From contig CAJNDS010002500.1 in NCBI GenBank assembly GCA_905221605.1, positions 212,001-276,000 on the forward strand: DNA of 64,000 nt, in the 5' to 3' direction. The stretch comes from Symbiodinium natans. Taxonomy: Eukaryota > Sar > Dinophyceae > Suessiales > Symbiodiniaceae. The position numbers and the translations under genes were made by a program. The notes beneath the pieces were generated by a model. The model saw nothing but the letters and a program-made list of their open reading frames with translations, made no database searches and was not told the origin of the DNA. Below are positions 33,001 through 43,424 of this stretch, in pieces (positions within the stretch are counted from its first letter, which is position 1; each line of letters opens with the position of its first letter).

Positions 33001-36000
33001 TATGGCGGTTAAGATGCACACTCAATTCGCCTCGGCTTCCTGCCGAGAAGGTCTGAGCAGACCTGGATCCGGTCTCCTTCCCCGTAACCCACCCCGATCG
33101 CTTGGAGCAGCTGCAAACCGATGCCGTGGAGGGTCCCGCCTGTTGGCGGCTCCTACAAAGGGAGGGCTCAAAATGCACGAAACCCTGCTGCTCCCCCCCC
33201 CCCTGCCTCCCCCCCCCGCCCTTACCCCCCCTTTGCCCCCCACCAGCGCAACCAACTTCCAGGCGTCATTTCCACATACTGCATGCTCTGGGCCGGCCCG
33301 GCTGCCGAGGCGGCGCGCGCAAACGTTTACAATTAACAACGCACAAAACACCGCGTCTCCCGGCTTCACACTAAACCCTAAGCACCATGAAAGGTGAGGA
33401 TTAGCAGGAGGGATCCACCAGTGCACGAGTGCTAAATCTGCGAAATCTCCGGGTCACCGCTGGCGATCCGCGCGGATGGTCAACACATCCTCGATCATCT
33501 TCTTTGCCGACCTGTGCTCCGTTCAGATACCCGCTCCACGGCACCAGCGTCCAAGAAACCGAGCCACAAAGCACCGGTGTCAGCATCATTCGACGAAGAC
33601 TACAATACCGCTACATACAGAAACTCCCGCACAACTCCTCACAGATATTCGTGAACCTCAGAGTCCCGAAGCTTCCAAGCCTTACCGGCAACAGGCACTC
33701 AGCTCTGCAGAGCACAACGGGACATTGATGCAAGACGCTGATGGCTGCCGCTGCGAAGGGCATAGTGAAGTGGGCTGATGGTCTGCCTTTGTGGTGAGGC
33801 AACAGTCTCTCCGGCTGCTCATGGGCCGCAGATGCTTACACCCCCTGAATGCCAAATGTAGGAAGCTGTCGGATTCTGCACAATTCTAATCTACACACAC
33901 CCAGCCTGTACAGATTGATATCAGACTGCGGAAACAACTGGACAGGTGACGTGCCCACGCGCACGCGCAGCTGCCATCGAGCCCTGTCGAATCGCGGCGA
34001 GTCGTTCAAAGCCTCAGCGCAGGTTCAAGAAAGGAAGGTGTGACAGCCTCTTCCTCTCTGAGCTTGGCTACACTCAGAAGGGTAGCTAAAAATTAAAATT
34101 TTAGCTGCCTTATTAAGAAACCCAATAAACCCAAAAAGGCTAAGGATCTAAAGTTACAGTAAAGTACCACAAAGTGAGCTCCTCAGGCCTGCAACAGAGT
34201 CTGCCCCCCAAGAATGCCTCGCATCACAGCCAGAAAGCCTTTGTGATCTGGCGGTGGTCATCGTGGTTGATGGCCTACAATGGCGTGCATTCTGCAGAGA
34301 AACACTAACGTTCCCCCACAGCTGTTGCGAAGTCCAAAAACATGAACGGGAAAAGCCGAGAGTGGAAGTTTTGGTGCTTCATGGCCTGCATGACCGATGT
34401 GGACCCTTCGGTAATGGTCCGCATCAGGATTCGAGCAACCAGGCCTGCAACGTGACCAAGATCGTAACTTGCATTGAGCCAATGTACACAATGTACACAG
34501 GTGTTTTCCTACACAAGCACTGGGGGAGCCATTTAATTCCACTTTTGCTTCTGCAGACCGCCCATTAAGGGCCCCATGCTTCTCACGGAATCCCCCACGA
34601 AGTGTTGCCCTGCCGCCTGTTTCTTGCAAAGTTATAGGTTTTCTTCTCTTTTTCTGGAAGCTGAATAATCAGATTTAAGGGGCACAGCTTCAGGCCAGAG
34701 GCTTGAAGCTTCAGTCCAAGCCTTTGTAACCTTTGCTTCTTTGCGACTCCCTCTAACCGTTCCTAACCCTCCCCGAATGTTTTTCCTGGATAGGATAAAC
34801 CTTATTTCCCCTGCTGAAGAATCGTTTGGGGAGGCCTCGATTCGCACCGCATGTCGTTTCTAAAAGGTTTTCTTGTATGAAGCAACGAAACCACATAATT
34901 TGTTGGCAAATCTGAGCTGCAAGGGCTCAAGGATTCCGGGCCTTCGGGCCTTCCGCTCCTTCGTTGGAGTTCTTGTGGCCCCGAAACTTCGTGAATTCTT
35001 ACGGGTAAGCCCAGACAAGCGGGGGTCGCATGTTGGGGGAACCTCGCAGTTTTTGGTCTCGATTTTCAAATCGAGCAGCATCACTGGAATGAGAGATCCT
35101 ACAACGAGGACACCACATAGAATGGCTTAGAAACAAATCCTTCGCTCCCTGTGCCTCCATGAAACGGAACAGCACCCATCCTACTTCTGAGGGCGGCGCG
35201 AAGCCTAACTACAGACGCTTCGCTCCAGCTCGCCTAGGGACCAACGAAATCCATCGAGCATCATCTTGTCAGGGACGTTGAAGTCCTGGTGCCAAGCTGA
35301 GCATTGCATTCGGGGCCACTTTCCATATGCCGTGGCAGCTCTAGAAAACTGTCAATCGTTCCGTGCATTGTAGCCTTTAAGAAACCATCTTGGAAGTTCG
35401 AGTAACCCTGAATAACCCGGCAACACCACACAAATCATCGGTTGACATGCCACCATGCCGATCTTGCTCACACCCTCATGTTGTATCGTAATCCCATCGC
35501 TGCGGAACCTGTGACTATTGAACCCAAAAAGGTCCTCCAGCCAGTGACAGTTGGATCTGGCAGCCTGCAAAATTCAGCCCAGGGAGGTGCCCCAAAGAGT
35601 GGCCAAGCGGCCAAGCTGGCCCCCCCAAACCTGAAGGCTTTGCCAGGGCATGCTAGGCGCCAAAGACAGGGCGAAGCCACGTGTCCCGAAGCAGGAGGTC
35701 TGAGCTTCACATCCCCTCATTTGAGGGGCCGGAACATGAAAGACCCCTTTTTCATGCGTCCCCTCCTCAAAGTGACGGCCCCTGTCTTTTACTTTGAAGG
35801 GTCTTTGGAGCGCAAGAGGCGGCGCCGACAGGGGGCCTTCAGGGCTGTGGGATCCCTGAAGACTCAGGCGTGTACGACGTTTTTCCTTCAGCTTTGGGAC
35901 TTTGGGAGCTGTTGGGCGACTTCGGCCGTTTTCGCTGCAGAGCGCGAGCCGAAGCGGCCCAAGAGCCTGATGCTGTCGCACGATACACCAGGCCACACGC

Positions 36001-39000
36001 TTCTCCGTGCTCACAAGCGGCATCCCGTGCAACAGTGTAACCTACATGCAAGGAACCCAAAACATGCCCCAAAAGGAACGACAAGATGTCCCGCTCAGGT
36101 GCGCTCGTCTGCAGCGCGCCTCCGCCACAATGGTGACCTCGTCGGCCAAGTTTGCGACAATGGGCTTCATCGTGAGCACAATGGTGTCGGTGAAAGGGGC
36201 AAACCTTGCATGTGCATCTTTTCCGAGTGGGCTTTCAGAAAAAACACGCGATGTCGAACAGATGCAAGCTGAGAAACAGCTCCACAGGGACGCCATAGCC
36301 CACGTGCCGAAGGCCAAGGGCCGAAAGCTCGTCCACCATCTCTTGAACCTGAGGTCTAAACCCTCTTTTCCTGCTGAAGACAACTGAACACGAATTTGCT
36401 TTTTCCTACAACGAAACTGACGGGGCCCTCTTTTGGAGATCTGAGCTCCATGGGGCTGCTGCCCTATTAAACAAAACAGGACCTTTGTGACATCCTTTAA
36501 TTTATCTCTTGGTGATCTCCTACCACAATCGCCTCGAGAATCATCCCCTTTCGCAGGATTCGTACTGATCACGGATTACGTCGATTTTGATATGATATTT
36601 ACAGACCCTGAAACATTGCCTTAAGGGCAGGAGCCGGCTTGTGCAGCATGTCGTAGGCACTCGCCAGGATGCGGTCGGCGATGTAGCGCAGCCGGGTCTG
36701 CGACTGCTTGAAGAACTCCTGGCTCATGCCACACTTGGCAAAGAAGTCGGTGTAGATGTCCGAGCGGAAGCTCTCCCGTTGCTCATCCTTGATTGCTCCA
36801 TACAGCTTGGTGCTCCAGGGCTTGTAGGAGCGGACCTTCATGGTTGCCTCCATGAGGTTTGTGGCGATCGTCTTCCACAGCCACTGCCAAGCAGTCTCGT
36901 GCTCCATGGACCACGTCTTCGGCAGCAGAGACCTCAACGCCGCGAGCATCACGGGCTTGAAGCGATCGAACTGGATGTCCCCACCGTTCGAGAGGTTGAC
37001 GATGGTGATGGACAGCAAGTCGCACTCCTCCAGCCTTACGACAGGCTTGGGAATGCCGTCTGAAGACCAGTTCGTTATGAACTGCTAGGCCATAAGCATG
37101 AACGTGTAGGAGCGAAAAGCCCCGTCCCATTTGCTCTACATATCGAAGCGACAGAAGCGAGGGGTTGTTCGCCTGGCTGACCAGCACCTGACAAGCACGG
37201 GCCCATGCACCATGCACATACCTTTGACGAAACATGATTCAGTTTCTGAGATGAAGTCTCGTGATACCCCCATAACGAAAACCGAAGCAAGCAGCTTCGG
37301 AAACGATTCCGGCCCAAGAAAGTAAACCTTGTCTGACGTTCCTTGGCTGTCGGATCCGAACCTGACCCATGATACTAACACTTCTACTGATAGCAAGGAT
37401 TGCAACAATTGTATAATCGTAAATCCAAGCACTGCAGGGGCAATCTAAGAAAATACTAATAACCATAATCCGCCGAGCCCGCTGTTGGGCTCGGGTGCCG
37501 GGGAAGCCCTTTGCCTTTGCATGGCAAGTAATCTGGCTGCTCTGCGCTGCCAACCCCCGGCAATGCCTCCCCGACCCCACAGCCCCACCCCCAAAAAACC
37601 CCTCCTGCCCGTCCTCTCCCGGAAAAAAAGGTCTGCTTGAGCCACTTTTGCCTGCCCCCTCCCCACCCCGTAACCCCCCTCCCCTACCCCCCCTCCAAGG
37701 CGCATCATGGTGCTCGTCCCCCCACGCTCATCGCAATCGTTGTAGCGATGGTGACCGTAGTACTTGTAGTAATGCAGGGTAGCAACTGCACTTGCAAGAT
37801 GTGTTGCAATGGCAACAATTGCAAAAAAACAAGTTGTTTACAAGAAGTGCAAGACCGGTGTAAAACTGGCTACTCTCAATGTAGCTGACCTAGAACCTCA
37901 ACATGAGAGCAAGTGCCGTCCACTTGGGTATGCGCCTCGAAGACCTTCAAGAGCTCGTGCATCCAGGCATCCAGCGTCTCCCCCATGACTTCGTTGCTGA
38001 AGGCGCACATCCTTAGTGCCGAGGGCGATTTGTGTTGCAACGTTGCCACTTGTCCGGGAATGCCTGGGAAACTTACAGGACATGGTCGGAAATTTTCTCC
38101 TGGTCTGGATCAAGTGCTCTTCAACCGATTCTAGGATCTTGGAACGGATACTCTAGGCAGGCATCTTGGGAAAGCTGCGCACAGCAGATTCCTCCTCGTT
38201 GGAGTTGCTGGCCTCCTGCACGCAGACACAAAAGCCAGCTTTTGGCGCAAGCTCTTTATGCTCTTTTGCCATGGCGAACGCTTTGCAGGGCTCCTGAATT
38301 GCCTTCCAGTCTTCGCCGATGAGCTCCAGCCGCCTGAGTCTTCAGAGACTGACATGCCCTCCCTGCAAAAGCTGCTGGAACCTCTGACATCGGGGCCAAG
38401 CTACTCGGAGCGGAGAAGGTAACTCTCCAAGAATCTCTCCGTGGGGTTATCTTGGGGTTCTGTGGCTTCTTACGCGGCCACACGTGCCTGGAGTAGGTGA
38501 CGCTGATGTAGCGGAGGCAGCTGCCCACCCAGAAAAGCAGGTTGCGCCATGCCTCTGGGCGCGGGCGGGCGGGGGAGGGTTTAGGGTTTAGGGTTTGGGG
38601 TTTAGGGTTTAGGGTTTCGGGTTTAGGGTTTAGGGTTTAGGGTTTCAAGGGTTTGAAACAGCGGTAAGGGAGGCGGTCCGAGAAGAAGCGATCTCGAAAG
38701 GACTTCTCTGCGATGCAAGTAGCTTCAATGATGCTCAATGCGCGTGCACGTCAGGAAACGCGCCTGGATGGCTCCGGGCACCAGCTCCTGGCCCTGCACC
38801 TTCGGAGATTTCTGAGATCAAATGCAATAAGATTCAGTCACCTTTTTGAAAGTGGGGGGGAAGCACCTTGGATTGCGCGTTTTTGCTCAGCTGAAGCAGC
38901 TGAACCAGCTTGTCCCCACAGCAGTGTGTTGGCAGCAGCTCCCGTTCGTCAAATCAGCCACAGCCCCACGTTGCGGCAACTTCTGGGGCCGTGAAGTCTC

Positions 39001-41030
39001 CCGTGGGGCCGAGTCTTATGATACGGCTTGTAACGAATCGCAAAAAAGGCCAAGAAGCGAAAGCAAGACTTGGGGCGCTGAAGGGGCACATGCGAACTTC
39101 TTGTTGGGTCCCTTTCGGCTTAAGGTTTGGCAAGACGCCTAGACGTCAGGCAGGATGATATGTGATAGACTCTGATAGACTCTGATAGTCCCGGACCATA
39201 CCCTGGGCTCACTTCCCCAAACAAACAAAGCACCGGCCTGCTGCGTGAGAATCTCGATAAAGGCATCGCTCACGGCAGAGGTCTGCGCCATGGTCACTCC
39301 AAAGGTCAGATGCTTGAACCTCGGTGTCGGCTTCTTAATGCTTTTGAAGGAGTTACCGGGAGCATGCGCAATGACGAGCAATGACGAGCAACCCCAGGAT
39401 CTCCACAAAGGTGAACAGCGCTGCGGGATCGTCCAGCTTGTCCTCACATGGGACATGGGGGGTTTCCAGGCAGAAAGTTCAAAAGGAAAGGGGCCGGAAT
39501 GGGCCCTCTCTAGGTATCTGTGCAATTGTCCCCCCACTCGTGTCCGAAAGCACGCGGAAGCCGTTGAAGAGAGCCAGGCACAGCACGGCGCGGGGCGTCG
39601 TGAACTTGTCCTGGCGCCGGGGCCCGAAGGGATGCCCAGAATGTCGCGAGCCCAAAAGCCGAAGAACTGCATCCCAGACTCTCTGGCCCTTGAGTAAGTC
39701 ATGCAAACAAAGCCTTCTCAAAAAAGCCCTTGACGCGGAGCTGATCGGGATCCTCCTTAGGGGGATGCGCAAGTTTGGGGAACTTAGCTTTGCTGCGTCC
39801 TTCTCAGAGCTCAGGGCGCCAGTCAAGAAGCCATAGATGGCGTCCCCGACGGCCTCGCTGTCTCCAAGCGCCTGGGAGGGCAATCGGCGAGGAGGCCTCG
39901 ACTGCCTAGACCTGTGGGCATCAAGGATTTGCATCTTCGCCTTCTGTCGGCTCCACAGATGCATGCCGCATGGGACGGATGGTTTCCGCGAGCAACCTTT
40001 TGGGTTGTGAAAAGGAGGGCTCGAGCCACTGCACCGCTTGAAGCTCCTTCATGTGGAGCTTCGCTCCCCCGTTCCTCCGTAGTAGTGGGGTTCGGATTAG
40101 GGCTTGGGATTCGCCCTTGTGCGTGGGAGTACGAGGGGGATGGATGTCATCGTGGGTGGGGGCGTATCAGATGGACCATGCGGATTCTCGTCGGACAAAA
40201 AGATGCACGTGGGACAAGAGAGAAAGCCGCAAAAAGGTTCAGGGGCTTGAGATGTTCGGTGACCGAAACGGCCAGAAGCGGGCGGGTTGCAAGGTGTTCA
40301 AGGTGCTGGGACTCTTAGGCCCCTGTGGCTGTTGCGGTGTCCGACACACTCGCCGTGGGAGAGGCTCATGCAGGTAAACAGCATCAGAACCATTCCTCTC
40401 CGCTCTGCTCTCGTGGACGCAGATGCCTTCTGGAAGGCATTCCAGGAGTGGCGGATGGCCGCCTTCTCGTGCTGGGGCATGGACAGCTCCTGAATAATGT
40501 TGACTTCACATTAGTGGATCCACCCGCAATTGTAAAATCCCGCTGCCGGAACACAATAGTGTAGCCCGCCACAATTGTAAAATCCGACCCGGGAAATCCG
40601 GTTTTTACGGGCGTGGTGCTACTACCTAATACTAAAGCTAATACTACGTCCTACCAGGATTTAGGCGAACAGTATTGAGGAGGCCCTGGCCGGAGAGATT
40701 GATCAATGAAGGGGGGGGGGGGTTTATTAATGCGAAGTCAACATTACTCGGCGAAAATTAAGGACTGCTAACCGTATGCGCGAGCATGCATCTATGAGCG
40801 ACTGACAAAACCGTGTGTTCGCCGAACGCTGCGCAACTTGCTCGGTGGGCCCCCGTCGATTTTCGAGTATTAGCACCCTGAAAAACACAGCATCTGCTCG
40901 ATTCTAAACACCAGAAGGCATGCAACGTCAAGACAGGGTTGTGTTTACATTATTGTCCGATGCTCATATATCATATTACACATGTACATATATACATATA
41001 CATATACATATCCATATCCATATCCATATC

Positions 41031-41081
<51 letters not shown>

Positions 41082-42050
41082 GTACACATACATATGCATA
41101 TGCATATACATATACATATATATCTATATATGTGTGTATATGTCTATATATATATATAGAATTGAAATTACATACAGATGTGCGCATGTCTATGTTTATG
41201 GCGTTCTTTTTGCTTCAGTGCATCATGCACGTTTGTAAAAGCACGTTTGCCTGACTTAACCCCAGGGCTCCTCCATGGTCTTGCCAAACTTGTCGCCAAG
41301 GATACCTTGCTGCGCCGGAAGCTGAAGCCCTACCAAAGGCTACCAGGCCTACTCAGCCTCGACCCCAGAGACCCCACCCAAGGGCTGAGGAGAATGCTGT
41401 CGTTGTTCGTGTTCGCCGCGTTCGGCGCGCTGATTGGGGAGATCTCCGAAGAAAGCGACTCGTCCTCGGGGACTTCGTCTGTGGCGGATCCCGCCTCGGT
41501 GGAGCGTAGGTGAAGGCGTCCAGTCCGGAACAAGAGGTTCAGGGCCAGGGCCTGTTGTCCAAGGTGGGGGGCCTGTTCAGCTAAAGCAAGTCTCTGCAGT
41601 TCTCAACTCTCGCAGAGCAGTCAACAAACTCCTACAGAACTCGTGCTCTTGCACAACCTGCCTGCACAAGTACCCCCATGTGTTCCTGATCGCTTTTGGG
41701 GCTCACGCATCCCCGCTCTTCCCCGCTCTCTTCCCCGCTCTCTTCCCCGCTCTCTTCCCCGCTCTCTTCCCATGAAGCTGCGCAACATGCCCCCGACGTA
41801 CTGGAAAAAACAATCTTTTGTCCTATATGCACCAGAGGCATGGTCTTCTCGATACCCAGAAGCTCGCTCAACCCCTTCGGATGCCCTTGCAAGTCCTGTA
41901 CCGGTTTGGCCGAACCCAGGAAAGGGGGCCCCCAAACTTTGAGCAATTTCAAGGAGACATGCCATGACACAAAAAGATACGCGGCCGAAGCGCCTCGACC
42001 TCCGCCACCTCGGTCGCTTCCAACATCTCCACGGTGCCTGCGTCTGCCAT
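26150..42050 (-). CDS. globin / ion-channel fusion gene, copy 3 (complete)
   Basis: This copy has the same architecture and exon order as copy 2. Exons: 41975-42050 (start MADAGTVEMLEATEVAEVEA), 41400-41515, 41265-41312, 40410-40491, 39800-39875, 39535-39622, 39388-39440, 39240-39325, 38755-38812, 38488-38558, 38275-38335, 37925-38012, 36640-37040, 36260-36352, 36115-36212, 35535-35575, 35232-35292, 34375-34460, 34240-34275, 33955-34012, 33735-33792, 33450-33512, 32670-32785, 32375-32437, 31800-31905, 31082-31435, 30835-30959, 30612-30710, 29885-29942, 29725-29775, 29470-29535, 29270-29335, 29085-29160, 28890-28990, 28545-28600, 28315-28385, 28095-28140, 27765-27865. The frame stays open across matched exons, so it appears functional. 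Differences from copy 2 include an extra 122-bp intron, a MITE-like insertion beside the fourth exon, and no polypyrimidine tract. The domain-based inferred role is a heme-regulated membrane channel. Confidence 0.75.
27765..28990 (-). CDS. copy 3, cytosolic C-terminal exons
   Basis: Exons: RHLRFCGIYMALAEDIEGHA (28890-28990), LFEDIQLKKWQAFISSLRLD (28545-28600), DLRTDFAEGDTGLPGGIKKL (28315-28385), AYLHPVAHDQILRFGG-like (28095-28140) and GGKTDPSLPWPEKD with ETMEAMVERTV (27765-27865). A telomere-like array (28178-28257) fills the intron before the penultimate conserved exon. The reading frame is open through all five. Downstream exons are uncertain. Confidence 0.65.
28178..28257. repeat. telomere-like repeat (TTTAGGG)n
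   Basis: About 11 units in an intron of copy 3, about 40 nt from the exon encoding HPVAHDQILR. Confidence 0.9.
29085..30710 (-). CDS. copy 3, S4 to S6 and pore exons
   Basis: Exons: FCSMILDLAALNIRMAAYKV (30612-30710), VVMCGIALLVTVAARPVDLG (29885-29942), DKVTFTFVISSLS (29725-29775), DWKSMDGTMLALMQTLGHK (29470-29535), AFGLFSMESMSALAQDRAGF (29270-29335) and LIFACVLLYSIAVYTCLFNL (29085-29160). S5 differs most from copy 2 (TVAARP against TIVAWP); the pore-loop and S6 segments are almost identical. A short telomere-like stretch at 29826-29845 lies next to the S5 exon. Confidence 0.68.
30187..30292. repeat. GGAGGTCCGA minisatellite
   Basis: About ten units of 10-11 bp in the intron between the S4 and S5 exons of copy 3. 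Confidence 0.9.
30835..31435 (-). CDS. copy 3, S1-S3 membrane exons (split by a gained intron)
   Basis: The first half (31082-31435) encodes RHPIMVFCTDLLWSRLVVKV, the helices CWTGFTFVIYILSQC and LGAARLLVYICGLGRLLY, and ISLALLAVLVGM. The second half (30835-30959) resumes with LFVEPMFYCFGSNDVVEF and continues to MHMVYQLFSGLGVFL. The exact intron is 30960-31081, GT...AG, and splicing restores the copy 2 reading frame without gain or loss of a codon. The membrane topology is as in copy 2. Confidence 0.75.
30960..31081 (-). mobile_element. introner-like 122-bp intron absent from copy 2
   Basis: On the minus strand it runs from GTTCCCC to CCAAG and the next exon base is G, a GT...AG|G junction. 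Copy 2 is uninterrupted at the same codon. Near its ends it carries short inverted repeats, TAGCCCGCT and AGCGGGGCTA. Related AGCGGGCTAGCA motifs occur in other introns (about 2932 and 31668). It looks like an introner, a small DNA element that creates introns on insertion, though a loss in copy 2 is the alternative. Confidence 0.6.
31800..34275 (-). CDS. copy 3, ankyrin/TRP-like linker (7 exons)
   Basis: The linker contains AINHDDHRQITKAFW, ALNDSPRFDRARWQLRVRVG, TISPLHYALRSGSH, AKKMIEDVLTIRADRQR, YYYGVDELFNYQPDVAEHVC, SHKSHDGMRSVIYYLQHLLQ and DSTLSRSLKTFISFKDAKII. These are near-identical to copy 2, whereas introns align poorly, the pattern expected for selected exons. The intron next to the YYYGVDELF exon carries (CTACCAC)n-like sequence at 32538-32610, whereas copy 2 has (GA)n there. 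Confidence 0.65.
34375..36352 (-). CDS. copy 3, second globin unit, F to H helices (5 exons)
   Basis: Exons carry VQEMVDELSALGLRHVGYGV (36260-36352, F8 His), FAPFTDTIVLTMKPIVANLA (36115-36212), QAARSNCHWLEDLF (35535-35575), DFNVPDKMMLDGFRWSLG (35232-35292) and AGLVARILMRTITEGSTSVM (34375-34460). The long plus-strand open frame across 35442-36272 is antisense and shares no domain. The intron lengths differ greatly from copy 2, where the 2.7-kb intron contains a microsatellite; here that intron is about 0.5 kb. Confidence 0.7.
36640..37040 (-). CDS. copy 3, large globin exon
   Basis: The exon opens at GTCGTAAG|GCTGGAGG and encodes RLEECDLLSITIVNLSNGGD, FDRFKPVMLAALRSLL, SMEHETAWQWLWKTIA and ITDEQ-type helix A as KDEQRESFRSDIYTDFF, followed by QSQTRLRYIADRIL. 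It is the most highly conserved segment between copies 2 and 3 in both DNA and protein. The upstream pieces 37925-38012 (MCAFSNEVMGETLDAWMHEL) and 38275-38335 (RLELIGEDWKAIQE) precede it and may form the divergent first half of the same globin unit. Confidence 0.78.
38488..42050 (-). CDS. copy 3, N-terminal acidic region and first globin-type segment (10 exons)
   Basis: The order matches copy 2: acidic N-terminus, acidic ATDEVPEDESLSSEISPI, ILGDKFGKTMEE, A helix MPQHEKAAIRHSWNAFQKA, EAVGDAIYGFLTGALSSEKD, TPRAVLCLALFNGFRVLSDT, DDPAALFTFVEILG, FKHLTFGVTMAQTSAV with the proximal His, VQGQELVPGAIQA and WRNLLFWVGSCLRYISVTYS. The fourth exon uses acceptor TTCAG|GAG, whose pyrimidine side lies within 4 nt of a MITE-like inverted repeat. 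A telomere-like block at 38576-38645 ends about 18 nt from the tenth exon. Confidence 0.72.
38576..38645. repeat. telomere-like repeat (TTTAGGG)n
   Basis: About ten units in an intron of copy 3, ending about 18 nt from the WRNLLFWVGSCLRYIS exon. Confidence 0.9.
40495..40746. mobile_element. MITE-like element with 20-bp terminal inverted repeats
   Basis: Left end TAATGTTGACTTCACATTAG and right end TTAATGCGAAGTCAACATTA match as inverted repeats at 18 of 20 positions, enclosing 252 bp with no coding capacity. Inside are two direct copies of CAATTGTAAAATCC and an 11-12 base G run. The left end lies 3-4 nt from the splice acceptor of a copy 3 exon. A TA or TAA target duplication is possible but not separable from the repeat ends. 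Confidence 0.65.
40980..41158. repeat. (CATATA)n / (CATATC)n repeat
   Basis: About 25 hexamer units grade into (TA)n, in the same copy 3 intron as the MITE-like element. Confidence 0.95.
41704..41772. repeat. CGCTCTCTTCCC minisatellite
   Basis: Between five and six 12-bp units in the first intron of copy 3. Confidence 0.9.
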
Positions 42051-42950
42051 AGGTGCCTCGATGCGTTCGCCTCGGCCTCCGGCCGGGCGTCTGGAAGAAG
42101 CAAACCAGGATCTGGCCTCCTTCCCCCCTAAACCCCTTCCCAACCCGTCCCAACCCATGCCAACCCCTCCCAACCCTTCCCAACCCTTCCCAACCCTTCC
42201 CAACCTTTCCCAACCCTTCCCAACCCATCACCCCGTGAAAGAGCGTGGGAGAGCTGCCATCCGATGGATGGGCGGAGCGAGCAAAAAGAACGACATGCAA
42301 AAGCGGCACCTGCCTTTGCACCCCCCAGTGAGACTTGCCTGGAAACCCCCTTCCCCCACATCACCCGGCTCTCTTCAACTCCCACCACCCCACGGCCCTA
42401 CCCCTAGATTCACTTGGCAACGAGCTGAAGACAGATTTTCCCATGTTCCAGTCGGCTCAGCTGAGCAAATACTGCCGATCGTCACGGACATCAAACTGAA
42501 TTCTCCAAAAAACACACAGCGCGATGGCTTGTCGTAGGGTTTTTGTACGAACTTCTGTGACAGCTGCAGAATTGCACGCATTCGCACAATGTCCGCTTCC
42601 GCCCCCTGAGTTCCCTTACAAATCCTTGCAACCATTCTTTGGAGAAAAGCTCGATGACTCGATGACATTCTATGACTCTCTGGAGCGGTCGGGCCAAGTC
42701 GGGATGCCAAGGAGCAAAGCGCAGTGCAAGCCAGACTTGGGCTTGGGCTTCTTGCAAACTTGAGGAGAAAAAAATGCAGCGAGAGGAGAGCGACAGAATA
42801 GCGCCTTCTTTGCGCTTTGAACTTGAAAGTGACAACCTGCCACAGCCTGACTTGATGCAATCGGCCCTTGTTTGAAACTCTTGTCAAGAAGACGGTATAT
42901 ACATAGGCGTCTCTGGTTTCAAATCCCTATTCCTGTGACATTTCCCACGC
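42051..42950. other. spacer upstream of copy 3
   Basis: The interval holds a (CCCAACCCTT)n minisatellite directly upstream of the gene start and unique sequence to 42950 with no recognisable exon. It separates the channel array from the first RCC1-repeat gene; both are on the minus strand. Confidence 0.5.
42128..42232. repeat. CCCAACCCTT minisatellite
   Basis: About ten decamers just upstream of the copy 3 start codon. Confidence 0.9.
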
Positions 42951-43424
42951 TGGCCCGTGTGGCGTGGCGTGGATCACAGCACAGAGGGGTGTGCACGGGC
43001 ACACCGTGAATCAGTGAAGCGCCTTCGTGGTCGGACCAGGCTCATGGGCCGACACGACGTGCAAAGGATCACAGAGGGTAGTATAGTGATGGCGGCAAGC
43101 CCGTCACCTTACAAACACAGAGGCTAGGTATCGTGCAGGAAGATCAGCTGACGAACATCCTCTGGCACAACGAGCGCGAGCTCGACAAAATGACCCAGGA
43201 GTCACGCTTGCCGTGCCGAACGCACAGGGCACTTGCCAGGTCTCCACCGAAGCCTTCTCGGCCAGGTTTGCCAACAGTTCTCTTCATGGAGAGCCTGGCG
43301 GACGTGACATTTTTCAAACAAACTTTTAAAAGTTGAAAGACTTCTGACCAGCCGGGCATAGCCGGGCAAAAGATGGAACCGGGCGACCGGACCTAAGTAA
43401 GAGGTCCTTAAGAATAGGTCCGCC

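Noticed and set aside
35442..36272. Plus-strand open frame of 276 codons.
   Set aside because: It lies antisense over three conserved exons of copy 3 and shows no recognisable domain.
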